A stretch of DNA of 64,000 nt from Phialocephala subalpina (lineage: Eukaryota > Ascomycota > Leotiomycetes > Helotiales > Mollisiaceae): assembly GCA_900073065.1 (NCBI GenBank), contig FJOG01000012.1, forward strand, positions 1,435,059-1,499,058, read 5' to 3'. The translations under genes and the position numbers were made by a program. Below the pieces are notes generated by a model that had not been told where the DNA came from, did no database searches, and saw only the letters and a program-made list of their open reading frames with translations. This document shows positions 1 to 9,491 of this stretch, one piece after another (positions within the stretch are counted from its first letter, which is position 1; every line of letters starts with the position of its first letter).

Positions 1-100
1 TGCTATGATTTAAGGAGGGGCAGAAATGCTGTGAATGGTTCAATGCGCCGACTTTCGTCCCAACCGGTCTTTATATTACATGTGAGAGCATTATTGTCAA

Positions 101-160
101 AAGCTTGGTCTGCTTCGCGAAAGCTTGGTTTCGGCGCCAGAAGCTTGTTTTCGGCACATG
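101..160. repeat. Three 20-bp direct repeats upstream of the cipC-like gene
   Basis: Three head-to-tail units start at 101, 121 and 141, each opening with AAGCTTG. The first two share AAGCTTGGT and the last two share TTTTCGGC-like or TTTCGGC tails. The array ends about 145 bp before the cipC-like start codon, so it lies in the likely promoter. No known factor site is recognised. Confidence 0.6.
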
Positions 161-305
161 AATACGAGTACATTACCCCTCTATTACAGTAACCCCTCTT
201 CTGCTCTCACCTCACTTCCACATCTCAAAAGATTATCACTTCAACTCTCCACGATACTCCAAACCAACACAACTCTTCGCAAATCAATCCTTCACATCAA
301 TCAAA

Positions 306-863
306 ATGGTTTTCGGCTGGGGTAAGCACAATCAAAACGTCCAGGTCTAGTAGAGCTCGAGCTGACGTGCTCCATTTCAGGCGAATCTGCAGACTCCTAT
401 CAACAAGCCCAGAGCGGCGACGTCAATCAATCCAGCTTCGGCCATGAAGCTCTCGCTGGAGCCGCATCATTTGGTGCTTTCAAGGTCTTTGAAGACCGTC
501 AACGTGCTGAGGGTACGTACTGACCCCGCCAATCTTCTATCACAATACCTCCACACTCTGGAAAGGGCTCTCCGCTGACACCGATCAGGGAAGCCGATCT
601 CCCATCAATTCGCCAAAGAGATGCTCGTCGGTCTTGTTGGAGGTGAAGTCGACAAGCTCGCTGAGACGAAGGGCATGGACTGGGTCGATCGTGAGAAGGC
701 CAAACATCATGCGAAGGAGAACGTCAAGAACATGTACGACCAACAGTATGGAGGACAGGACCAGTATGATCCGTAAGTCTTTGGACTCTTGATGGATTGA
801 CACCAGCTGACGTGTCGTTGCAGTAACCAGCAAGATTCGAACCAAGCTCTCAATAACTACTAG
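306..863 (+). CDS. cipC: CipC-like (DUF3759) stress/antibiotic-response protein
   Basis: Four exons (306-321, 381-512, 589-772, 824-863) join with canonical GT-AG introns in correct phase into a protein of about 123 residues. It opens MVFGWGESADSY and carries the family core HEALAGAASFGAFKVFEDRQ, then an FAKEML..GGEVDKL segment and a polar tail ending in NNY. This is the CipC family, named for concanamycin-induced protein C of Aspergillus nidulans and abundant in hyphae of several moulds. Its biochemical role is unknown. It is a small hydrophilic protein with no signal peptide, so probably cytosolic. The start was chosen because exon 1 encodes the family's N-terminal FGWG motif. A 20-bp triple repeat lies upstream. 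Confidence 0.88.
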
Positions 864-2473
864 GAGGGAGACGGGACGGAAGTAAGACAAGAAGGAATTG
901 GAAGGGGGGTCTAAGTGAGGATATAGCACATGAAGCTTCTGTAGTGGGGTGAAAAGAATTCATAGTCATTATCTAAAAGTCCATTCTGCAGAAAGTCTTA
1001 GGCAGCCTTCGCTGGACAAGTCACACTCTTGATTTTTGCGGATGCTTGAATAAATGTACACAGCCCGGAGGCAACACCTGTTGATCAAGATTCAGCCCTG
1101 AGAGAGACACTGTCCGTGACTTAGTTGGTATGAGAACATCCTATCTTGATATGTAGAACAGGCTAGTCCGGCCTTCAGCCATGGAAGGATCTCGCGCATC
1201 GGTACGGAAACATTGCGGCACGTGAGACGTGTGCAGAGGATTGAGGCAAGACTCTCGTGAAGGAAGACTAAGTTGCATTGCATCCAGAATCAAGTACACT
1301 TGCAAGGAGAATTGTGTTGCTAGACCTAGGATCTCGAGTCAGCAATATCCCACAAATGCCTGAGGATCTATATGACCCCCGAAAGCACTAATCGAGCTCC
1401 TATAACCTTAGCGAAACCCATTCGTCCTCAGCTCAAATCGTTGACTAATCGATATCCCTGTGTGGCGAGAATCCCTTTATAACTATACTTCGATAATTTA
1501 AAAGATTTTTATTTAGTAATTAATTAATTAATTTACGAATATATATTCAATCATATATTCGACCGCTCGTATCACGTGAGATCTTTCGAATTAATATAGG
1601 AAGAAGTCCTATGTACTTCGTGAGTAGGTTATAATATATAGTACTATACGAAATGCAAACGATAATATAATACCCTCGAATAAAAAGTTAGAAAACTCCT
1701 ATCCATCATACCCCACCTCTCAAGTGTCTTGCCCCTTGAGTAGTAACCTCTACGGAGCAGTGCCTGTATGCATTCGGTGTGTGGCACGAATGCAACGAAT
1801 TATCACTCAGAGCACCCGAATCTCCAGTGGATGATCGTCGCAGAGAATACTCGTATCCGCAGCGAGGCCGACAGCGCTCTCGCCTTTCTTGCAACCATGA
1901 TCTAACTTCTAACATCTCTAATCTCTAACATCTCTAATAAAGAATGTGTCCGATTTTCACTTCCACTAGTTTAAGCAGCTGTCCCCTGTGGTCTCGAGGA
2001 AGTCCCAAAGCAGGCACCTCGGTTTTTCCACACGTGATCCTCTGAAAGGGCTCTCATTCGTCAGAAAAAGTGCAGTAACGTTGACTGTATAAGGCCCGTG
2101 CGACCCCATCAAAAAAATTCGACCCTCTCAAATTTCGATCAAAATCGCTCCCGAGTATACAGAATAGGCAGGTTTCATAGTAGACGCTCTATAAAACTCC
2201 AGATACCCGCGTTGGCTGCAAGAATGTGTTAGGTCAGTTGCCGCCGCAATCCGTAGACGATTGTACGTGACGGCACCTTCCGTGCATACTGACCTGCCCC
2301 TCCTAATGTGGCTAGTGCGTCTAGCCCAAGTCCCAATTCTGCCTGAAGCGTTGCATTGAGCCTCGTGAGGCTAGCTGTACGCAACGTCGTCCTTCGTTCT
2401 CTGCTTTCTCTATTCAACACTCACTCAACCTACCTTCTCGTGTGCGGTTGACAGAGCTGTGCTCAACATCACA
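864..2473. other. Intergenic region with AT-rich stretch
   Basis: No convincing gene is seen. Bases 1490-1700 are strongly AT-rich, with runs of TTAATTAATTAA-type sequence. A short direct repeat of ACATCTCTAATCT type lies at about 1911-1938. The last 380 bp are the presumed promoter of the HET/ankyrin gene. Confidence 0.5.
2090..2235. repeat. HET-gene promoter segment, copy 1 of a diverged duplication
   Basis: This stretch upstream of the HET/ankyrin gene aligns by eye with 5795-5935. Shared blocks in order are a polypyrimidine/A-run (ACCC.CTCAAAAA), TTCGAT.AAAAT, a TAAAA.-CCnAGATAC block and AAGAATGTGTT. The partner copy is much richer in A and T at the mismatches. Confidence 0.55.
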
Positions 2474-5341
2474 ATGCGGTTGATTAACGTGAAGACGTTA
2501 AAGCTAGAGAAATTTCTCGGCAATAAGCTTCCTCCGTACGCGATTCTGTCGCATACTTGGAAGGATGACGAAGAACTCACTCTCTGCGATATCGAAGAGG
2601 GGCGAACCGACAAACCTGGAATCGGGTCGGACAAACTTCAGAGATCCTGTAAACAGGCCGAGAAGGATAATCTTAGCTACATTTGGATCGATACGTGTTG
2701 CATCGACAAGACCGACTCTGTTGAGCTTGGCGAGGCTATCAACTCGATGTTCCGATGGTATAATAAGGCTACTATATGCTATGCCTATCTATTAGATGTC
2801 CCTAGCGACGACAATCCCCGAGACCTCAATTCCGAATTCCGAAAAAGTCGTTGGTTTAAGAGAGGATGGACTCTACAAGAACTCCTAGCGCCCCAGAGGT
2901 TGCAATTCTATAGTTCGGACTGGCGGTTCCTAGGAACTAAGGGAGGAATGTGCAATGTTGTTGAGGAGATAACCGGGATATCCCGTCAATTTCTGCTTAG
3001 GATTCAGCAATTGCATAAAGCGAGCGTTGCACAACGCATGTCGTGGGCTGCGCAACGAGAGACTACGCGAGAGGAAGATATTGCGTATTGCCTACTAGGG
3101 ATTTTCGGCGTGTCGCTTCCAATGATCTATGGGGAGCGTCGTGAACACGCCTTCTTCCGGCTGCAGGAGCAGATCATGAAAACAACTAGAGACGATTCCA
3201 TCTTGGCATGGGGCCTTAGCCTAACGGATCCGATCCCCAGCTACGCAACTAAGGTCACACCCGGGATAGGTTTAGCGACCAGTCCATCAGACTTTGCGAA
3301 TTGCAAGCACATTACTTCACGAGAGCAATCTAGCTCCCCTATGGACTCCCTTGATATCTCTGGTGGCAGTCTTCGAATTTACTTATCCCTAATCACTACG
3401 TCCGCCGGTGAGACAATCGGGCTGCTTAAATGCGGTCCAGAACACGAACCACAGAAGGCAGTTGGTATCCCACTTAGCAATGCGGAGTCAACGTCATCTG
3501 ATGAGTATATCAGACCGAGAGGATCCTATTCAGTCCTGCTGCCGATCGTTGCACCAAACACTTCGCCAAAGCTCATCTACATCAAAAACGACAGCCAAAT
3601 CGAGATGTCCGTGGACACAAATCAACGGTACTGGCTCTATAACGATGGGTTTGCTGAAATCAACCTAGATTTGATTGATGTATCGCCTCGATCTTGCTGG
3701 GACAAAGAGCGGTCCCTGATTGTGCCGACAATCGAATCTCATAGTAGTACTACCTGTCGAACCTTAGCTCGATTCCGTCATATAGAGGAAGGATCTCGAG
3801 ATTTTGTGATAGTACTCGAGATAGAGCAGCAGAAACCATGCGCAGAACCCCAATGCTACGTCATGATATGCTCTAGAGATACTTCACTAGCGGACTTGGC
3901 CGAAAACTTTCGATATATGTCGCGAAAAGCATCTAGGAGGAGAAGTGCCAGTAATGGAATACTTAGCATGCATGTGACATGCGAGTCTATTGCTCGGGAG
4001 CCAATAATTATCATCAGACCTCACGTAGCATCCGATCTACAAGAGGTTACTTCCGATGCAACTTTCGAATTGCAGAAATTGGACCTGAGACTTGAATTTG
4101 CAAAAATCATGGAAGAAGAAGGGCAAACTGAAGTCGAAAATCGGGACTTGGAGCAGAAGGTAAAGGAAGAAAGCACTCGCTTGGAACAGACGAGGAGAGA
4201 ATTAGAGGTGGTAGAAGATGAACTAAGAAACCTTACAGAGAAAAGGAGGATTCTGGTTGAGTGTAGTGAGAATAGAGCGGAGGAAATTGTCCGACTAAAC
4301 TCAAGACAAACAGAGATTAAGAAGAGACAGGAGGACATCTCCACAAAACAGTCATATATACAACGACGATGGGATGGAATCCCTCATGTTGATTATGATG
4401 GAGATGATTGCAAGTCGGAGGCAATGGATTGTAAGACGCTGCTGAGATGGGCTGCTGAGTATGGGCACGAGGGTACTATGCAACTGCTGCTTCAGAAGGG
4501 CGCCGACGTCGAGGCGAAGGACAAGCGGGATCAGACGCCGCTATACTTAGCCTCTATGAACGGGCACTACAAAGTCGCCCAACTACTACTCGACCAGGGC
4601 GCGGACGTCAAGGCCGCTACAACTAATGGATGGACGCCGCTACACGTGGCTTCTACGAAGGTGCATTGCGAGGTTATTCAGCTACTGCTCGACCAAGGCG
4701 CCGACGTCAAGGCCGCTACAACTGATGGATGGATGCCGCTACACGTAGCCTCTGCGAACGGGTACCGTGAGGTCACCCAGCTACTACTCGACCAAGGGGC
4801 CGACGTTAAGGCGGTTGCAACTGACGGATGGACGCCGCTACACGTGGCCTCTACCAACGGGCATTGCGAGGTCACCCAGCTACTGCTCGACCAAGGGGCC
4901 GACGTTAACGCGGCTGCAATTAACGAATGGACGCCGCTATATATAGCCTCTATGAAGGGGCACGGCGAGGTCGCCCAGCTGCTGCTCGACCGAGGCGCTG
5001 ACGTTAAGGCGATTGCAACTGATGGAGCAACACCGCTACACATAGCTTCTACAAACGGTTATAGCGAGGTCGCCCAATTATTACTCGACCAAGGCGCCGA
5101 CGTTAAAGCGACTACAAATGACGGATGGACGCCGCTACACGTGGCCTCTACCAACGGGAACCGTGAGGTTATTCAGTTACTACTCGACCAGGGCGCTAAC
5201 GTTAAGGCGGCTACAATTAACGGAGTAACGCCGCTATACGTAGCCTCTATGAAAGGGCACGGCGAGGTCGCCCAGTTGCTGCTCGATCGGGGTGCTGACG
5301 TTATAGCGACTAATAGCAGTAGACGGACACCGCTGTACTAG
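2474..5341 (+). CDS. HET-domain / coiled-coil / ankyrin-repeat protein (fungal NLR-like)
   Basis: A single-exon ORF of 955 residues. The start at 2474 gives the usual HET-gene opening MRLINVKTLKLEKF; an in-frame ATG at 2459 is also possible. Residues 1 to about 250 form the HET domain, with AILSHTW, WIDTCCIDK, RWFKRGWTLQELLAP, the AQRMSWAA segment and YCLLGIFGVSLPMIYG. The middle of the protein has no recognised fold. Residues of about 540-640 are a charged coiled coil. The C-terminus (from about residue 655) is eight nearly identical 33-residue ankyrin repeats after one diverged unit. HET proteins mediate cell death at non-self recognition (vegetative incompatibility), and repeat domains act as ligand sensors; the role here is inferred. 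The array ends abruptly in TPLY-stop, one step into a new repeat, suggesting truncation. The promoter region has a diverged duplicate downstream. Confidence 0.9.
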   Translation: MRLINVKTLKLEKFLGNKLPPYAILSHTWKDDEELTLCDIEEGRTDKPGIGSDKLQRSCKQAEKDNLSYIWIDTCCIDKTDSVELGEAINSMFRWYNKATICYAYLLDVPSDDNPRDLNSEFRKSRWFKRGWTLQELLAPQRLQFYSSDWRFLGTKGGMCNVVEEITGISRQFLLRIQQLHKASVAQRMSWAAQRETTREEDIAYCLLGIFGVSLPMIYGERREHAFFRLQEQIMKTTRDDSILAWGLSLTDPIPSYATKVTPGIGLATSPSDFANCKHITSREQSSSPMDSLDISGGSLRIYLSLITTSAGETIGLLKCGPEHEPQKAVGIPLSNAESTSSDEYIRPRGSYSVLLPIVAPNTSPKLIYIKNDSQIEMSVDTNQRYWLYNDGFAEINLDLIDVSPRSCWDKERSLIVPTIESHSSTTCRTLARFRHIEEGSRDFVIVLEIEQQKPCAEPQCYVMICSRDTSLADLAENFRYMSRKASRRRSASNGILSMHVTCESIAREPIIIIRPHVASDLQEVTSDATFELQKLDLRLEFAKIMEEEGQTEVENRDLEQKVKEESTRLEQTRRELEVVEDELRNLTEKRRILVECSENRAEEIVRLNSRQTEIKKRQEDISTKQSYIQRRWDGIPHVDYDGDDCKSEAMDCKTLLRWAAEYGHEGTMQLLLQKGADVEAKDKRDQTPLYLASMNGHYKVAQLLLDQGADVKAATTNGWTPLHVASTKVHCEVIQLLLDQGADVKAATTDGWMPLHVASANGYREVTQLLLDQGADVKAVATDGWTPLHVASTNGHCEVTQLLLDQGADVNAAAINEWTPLYIASMKGHGEVAQLLLDRGADVKAIATDGATPLHIASTNGYSEVAQLLLDQGADVKATTNDGWTPLHVASTNGNREVIQLLLDQGANVKAATINGVTPLYVASMKGHGEVAQLLLDRGADVIATNSSRRTPLY
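4437..5341 (+). repeat. Ankyrin-repeat array (99-bp units)
   Basis: One diverged unit is followed by eight units of 33 codons sharing TPLHVAS.NG...V.QLLLDQGADVKA. Differences cluster at a few positions: after VAS, the residue pair before EV, the residue after V, and the last four residues before the next TPL. The DNA is also highly conserved between units (for example CTACTCGACCAAGG recurs), as expected for recent duplication or gene conversion. Confidence 0.88.
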
Positions 5342-5420
5342 ACCTCATCGAACGAGTACGATTTTAGTTGAGGAGTTATAATCGGTGGAGACGCATGAGG
5401 AAAACGTCACATGTTGGCAT
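5342..5420 (+). other. Degenerate remnant of a further ankyrin unit after the stop
   Basis: After the TAG the sequence CATCGAACGAGTACGAT resembles the usual TCTATGAACGGGCACTAC stretch of an ankyrin unit in a shifted frame. It suggests that the array once continued and was cut by a small indel followed by decay. The match is short and judged by eye. Confidence 0.4.
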
Positions 5421-6790
5421 GAAGCCATATCATCGATAGCTCATTGGTTTACTAGGCAGCTCTGCCTGATACGTAGTCCTAATAATGCCCATATTTCTAA
5501 CTTACTTTAGTAGTATACTCTTTTATACAATTCTAAGAGAAGTTGATTTGAAGTTCTTTGGGCAGTCGGAGCACGGGGAGATCTGTGATATTCATACACG
5601 CGCCTCGGAATATATCGCGTAGTTGAAGTGAGGTACCACAATGACAGCTCAAACATAACTTCAAAGTAGGATTGCTTTAGCAAGTATGAAGTATTATAGC
5701 AAATAATCAGATATAGAGCGCGCAGCGCAACGCGGGGCACTTGCAAAGGAGGTATCCCATTTCCATAGTCACGTGTGTTTCGGATTCTACTGCCACGTGC
5801 TACCCTCTCAAAAAGTTCTACCTTCTTTAAATTCGATAAAAATTAGTGCTACATATGAAGAATTGATAGATTTAATATTAAACGTATTAAAAGGCCCTAG
5901 ATACTTGCCTTGATAGTAAGAATGTGTTTCCGCAGGCAATTATATATACTTGCACTTTGCTAGCGCATTGAACTGGCCAGCTTTATTGCGTTCTAGAAGA
6001 TACATCAATTAGATCGGATTTCGAGGACTTCAGAAAGAGTGATTCTCAATGAATATTTCTGCATATATTGTAGAGAGGTAAAACCTCTGGAGTCAATTCT
6101 AGTGTCTGCGAACCACGTAGAAAGCTGCCTAAAGAACTAAGAATACAAGATGCCAGATCTCCTAAATATCCAAGACCAGGTCACGTGCAGCACTAAGCCC
6201 GATCCGGAATAACAACCCTCTGACTAGATCAGCCAGATCAACCAGATCACCCTGCCACAATATCGATTAAATCAATTCTTCTCGTAAAATGGTAGGATAG
6301 AAATAAAATTAGGCATTTGATAGAAAATCCCATTGTTCGATTGTTCTTCGACAAAGGAACAACCAATATATCTCGGAGGCTTCAACTTGCGCAAGTATTG
6401 GCTGGCATTCGTGGTCAAAGCGAAATCCTTCGTCGAAAGTCAATATAGGAAGACAGACTACATGAAACTGTTCTATTATTGGAATAGGAAAAAATACGGG
6501 AATACAACCTTAATTTTTCCTGTTTCTTCTATCACTAATTGTGTCTTGTTGCTGAAGTGATCAATGCTCGGAGGCTCTCCAGAAGAATACGACTAGAAAG
6601 GGATTTGTTCTGAAGAACAGTAGAAATTATATTGCATTAACAGATTAGCGAATCGAGCTTAAGTATCTCAATCAATGGCATTATTCTCACTATCTTTTCA
6701 TCCAACCTAGCACTCACGAAAATTCCACCAAAGAATTTCATAACACTTCTCATCGCTACCACATCACACAAACCGGAAGTACTCTTGATC
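5421..6790. other. Intergenic region, AT-rich, containing the diverged promoter copy
   Basis: No gene is supported. The segment holds the duplicated promoter-like block at 5795-5935 and scattered AT-rich sequence. The short ORF at 6333-6560 has no recognisable features. The last 100 bp should contain the promoter and 5' UTR of the RING gene. Confidence 0.45.
5795..5935. repeat. Diverged second copy of the HET promoter segment
   Basis: It aligns by eye with 2090-2235 in the same orientation. Many mismatches are C or G in copy 1 and T or A here, the direction expected from repeat-induced point mutation or cytosine deamination. No intact HET ORF follows this copy. Confidence 0.5.
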
Positions 6791-7843
6791 ATGGCAGTCA
6801 TGCATCAAGTCTCCTTTTATCACGAATGCGGACACAGCGAGCACTGTGTATGGGTCTCCAACGAACAGGAGAGGGGTGGGGTTTCTACCACATCCTTTGA
6901 ATCCGCCATCCTTCCAGCCATAGACTTCGCCCGAGTCATAGTAGACGGCACCATGGAGAAGGACTCACCGACAGAAGTCCACTATCAGATGGCCCACTGC
7001 GGTCACTGTAGTGGCACAATCCGCCAACTCTGGATAAAACCGGTAGGTAAGCTATCAGAGTCTGCTCTCAAGGAGCGCAGAATGCTCTGGTGCTCACTCG
7101 TTGACTCATCCAAGATCCCTCTTCAAACCCTCGAGAAGAGTCACTACTCAGCCAGTGAACGCGTAGCTCTGGAAGCCCAGCAGCTAGCCAGAGAGACAGC
7201 AGCATCAGCTGGCATGCGTGCCCTGATTGTTGACGAGATCCAACGACTACAGCACCAACTCAGACAACTTGACCGCGAACGAAAGTGGTATCAGGATTTC
7301 ACCCTCCTGCATTTCCATGAGCTTCAACTTGGTGTTCCTCTTAAGGACCGAACTCACCTCTACACTCCGGGGTGGTACACCGAGCTCTTCGCTGCTGTAG
7401 ACGACTCATCGATTCCAAAGAATGAGACCTGTTCCGTATGCAAAGACCCAGATTACCTCCTCCAAAATGGCAGGGTATGCAAACTCCCGTGTGGACACGC
7501 CTTCCACTTCTCTTGCATCGAGCCATGGTTCGGCGCACATGGTAGCAGCAACTGTCCAACATGCAGAGCAGAGTACAAGATCCTAAGTCCACCCGACTGG
7601 AAAGACTCGACTGCCCACCGCTTTGGGCCACCGCTTGATCTCCGACATCCAGATCGCTGGGCACGTCTTAGTATCGCGCTCGCCGACGCTCTCCTTGCGG
7701 AGAGACCTCTATTGCAAAACAATGCTAACATGTCAGCTACGGCTGTTACTAGGAATGAAGAAAGAGAAGAGGCTCGTGGAGAATACAGCCGAGTATTCAC
7801 GGAGATCTTTTTTGACCGATGGGATCAATACACTCGAGAGTGA
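6791..7843 (+). CDS. RING-H2 zinc-finger protein, putative E3 ubiquitin ligase
   Basis: An intronless ORF of about 350 residues; the ATG at 6791 is used. The RING-H2 finger lies at about residues 216-261: CSVCKDPDYL, then LPCGHAFHFSCIEPWF and NCPTC. This supplies the C3-H2-C3 zinc ligands. RING-H2 proteins usually recruit an E2 enzyme for ubiquitin transfer; the substrate is unknown. The N-terminus has further Cys/His groups (YHECGHSEHCVW and MAHCGHCSGTI) that may bind another zinc, and residues of about 115-180 look helical. There is no transmembrane segment or signal peptide. Confidence 0.85.
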   Translation: MAVMHQVSFYHECGHSEHCVWVSNEQERGGVSTTSFESAILPAIDFARVIVDGTMEKDSPTEVHYQMAHCGHCSGTIRQLWIKPVGKLSESALKERRMLWCSLVDSSKIPLQTLEKSHYSASERVALEAQQLARETAASAGMRALIVDEIQRLQHQLRQLDRERKWYQDFTLLHFHELQLGVPLKDRTHLYTPGWYTELFAAVDDSSIPKNETCSVCKDPDYLLQNGRVCKLPCGHAFHFSCIEPWFGAHGSSNCPTCRAEYKILSPPDWKDSTAHRFGPPLDLRHPDRWARLSIALADALLAERPLLQNNANMSATAVTRNEEREEARGEYSRVFTEIFFDRWDQYTRE

Positions 7844-8248
7844 GTATCCCACTAGTGACAGAACTGTCAGATGATCTGCCTAGATTGGATGCGTACAGAG
7901 GCCTAACTTCTGGCTGAAAATTCCGAGTATTCATAGAATCATAGATAGCAATGAAGTCTCCCATTCCCCCCAAAATGATCAATCTCCAAACCCGTGAAAT
8001 TCCCGAAAATAACTTTGTAAAATGATACCACATGAAATGAACAAAGACCTAAGAAAAACAAATTACGGCGTATATACTATACCTTTGAATTAACAACAAT
8101 CTCGTTGACTTAGGGGCATTGTTCCAGTGTTCAAGTAACAAAGAAATCTTCAAGGACTCACAAATGGAAGAAAGTGACGACAATGCCTTTTATTCTAAAG
8201 CAAGCTGAAGTTTGCTAGGCACATATTCCCATTATTGTTAACAAAGAA
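7844..8248. other. Short intergenic region between convergent genes
   Basis: It lies between the 3' ends of the RING gene and the SDR gene. It is AT-rich and should hold both polyadenylation regions. Nothing else is seen. Confidence 0.5.
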
Positions 8249-9070
8249 TTACAGCTTCAGGGGCTTCCCAGTGAAAGAGGTGATACCACCGTCCACCACA
8301 ATCTTCTGTCCCGTGATATACTTCGCCTCATCGGAGCACAAAAACAGTGCTGCATTCGCCACGTCCCATGCGTCACCCATCCGCGCCATCGGTACCTGTT
8401 GATTCCTCATCTTCATGAACTCTTCGCTTCCACCGTCTTTGACATATCTCGCAACCATTCCCTTCGTATATGGTGTGTCCATCAGCCCCGGCACCACAGT
8501 ATTCAACCTGACTCCCTTTTCAGCGTAGATGACAGCCGTGGCTTTCATGAACTGCATGATTGCCGCCTTCGTTGCCGAATACCCAACTTGTGGCTTGCCA
8601 ATATATCTCATGCCAGCAATACTCGCAATGCTGACCACCGCTCCACTTCCCTGCGCCTCCATGATAGGTAACACATGGTGACACAAAAGATAGACACTCT
8701 TGAGATTTAGCTCCACCTGAGAGTCCCAGACTTCCTCCGACATTGTCGCCGGACAACCAGGCTCCGATCTTCCAACATTGTTGACTAAGATATCGATTCG
8801 ACCATGTTTCTTCATGCAAGCATCAACCAATGTTTTGACTGATGCTGAAGATGTAACGTCCGTCTCCATGACATCGCAAACGCCTCCCTCTTTTTCAATC
8901 CTGTTCTTCGTCACCATCGCTGACGCGAAACTCCTGTTCCCACCAAACACCTTCCCACCCTGTCTCGCAAACAACACCGCAATCGCAGCACCTATTCCCC
9001 AAACATTACTCTTTCCATCTTGCTGTCCGAGACCGGTGATCAACACCACTCTGCCATCAAGTCTCAACAT
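8249..9070 (-). CDS. Short-chain dehydrogenase/reductase (SDR)
   Basis: A 273-residue intronless ORF of classical SDR length. The N-terminal Rossmann motif is VVLITGLGQ...GIGAA, with an insertion of about eight residues in the usual TGxxxGIG loop. NNVG stabilises the central sheet (usually NNAG). YSATK carries the catalytic Tyr-Lys and SIAS the catalytic Ser; PG follows the active site. The end ITGQKIVVDGGITS is the classical SDR C-terminal signature. It is an NAD(P)(H)-dependent oxidoreductase acting on an alcohol or ketone. It is divergently transcribed from the IlvD-type dehydratase, which lies next to a thiamine-diphosphate decarboxylase, so it may oxidise or reduce an intermediate of the same pathway (inference). 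Confidence 0.92.
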   Translation of the reverse strand: MLRLDGRVVLITGLGQQDGKSNVWGIGAAIAVLFARQGGKVFGGNRSFASAMVTKNRIEKEGGVCDVMETDVTSSASVKTLVDACMKKHGRIDILVNNVGRSEPGCPATMSEEVWDSQVELNLKSVYLLCHHVLPIMEAQGSGAVVSIASIAGMRYIGKPQVGYSATKAAIMQFMKATAVIYAEKGVRLNTVVPGLMDTPYTKGMVARYVKDGGSEEFMKMRNQQVPMARMGDAWDVANAALFLCSDEAKYITGQKIVVDGGITSFTGKPLKL

Positions 9071-9491
9071 GATTCTTGTTTCTAGAATGACGCTCTGTGC
9101 AACTTCGCGAGGAGAATTATGTGAGTCGGAGATCAGTTGATGTTTGCTTGGGACTGGATCTTGTCAGCTGGATGGTAAGGCTGAGGATGTGGGATGAGGT
9201 CGGTTATGTGTTGACCCCTTTTGCCTCGGATGAGGTTCCGTCATGCGCAGGTTTTCCGTTGCACAGCATAAGCAGGAACGGATTTTCCGGTGGCATGGGA
9301 AGTGTAACGTGAGTTTGCACTCGCACACATCGAATGAGATGGACGTACTCAGTTTTGACTCCAAGATTAGTAAGTCCAAAAGAAACATTTTGAACAATTT
9401 GAAGTGAATCGCGGAGTTCTATCCGAACTTCTCACCCGCGCGGGGCCCCACTCTTCAAAGGCCCTAGTGAATCAGTGACATCCCATTAATA
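9071..9491. promoter_or_regulatory. Shared divergent promoter region of SDR and dehydratase genes
   Basis: A 421-bp gap separates the start codons of two divergent metabolic genes. This arrangement is compatible with common regulation. No specific operator is identified; the GC-rich CCCGCGCGGGG-like stretch near 9434 is the only obvious element. Confidence 0.45.

Noticed and set aside
125..325. Short ORF over the cipC promoter and exon 1
   Set aside because: It overlaps the promoter repeats and the cipC start in another frame and has no ATG at its beginning.
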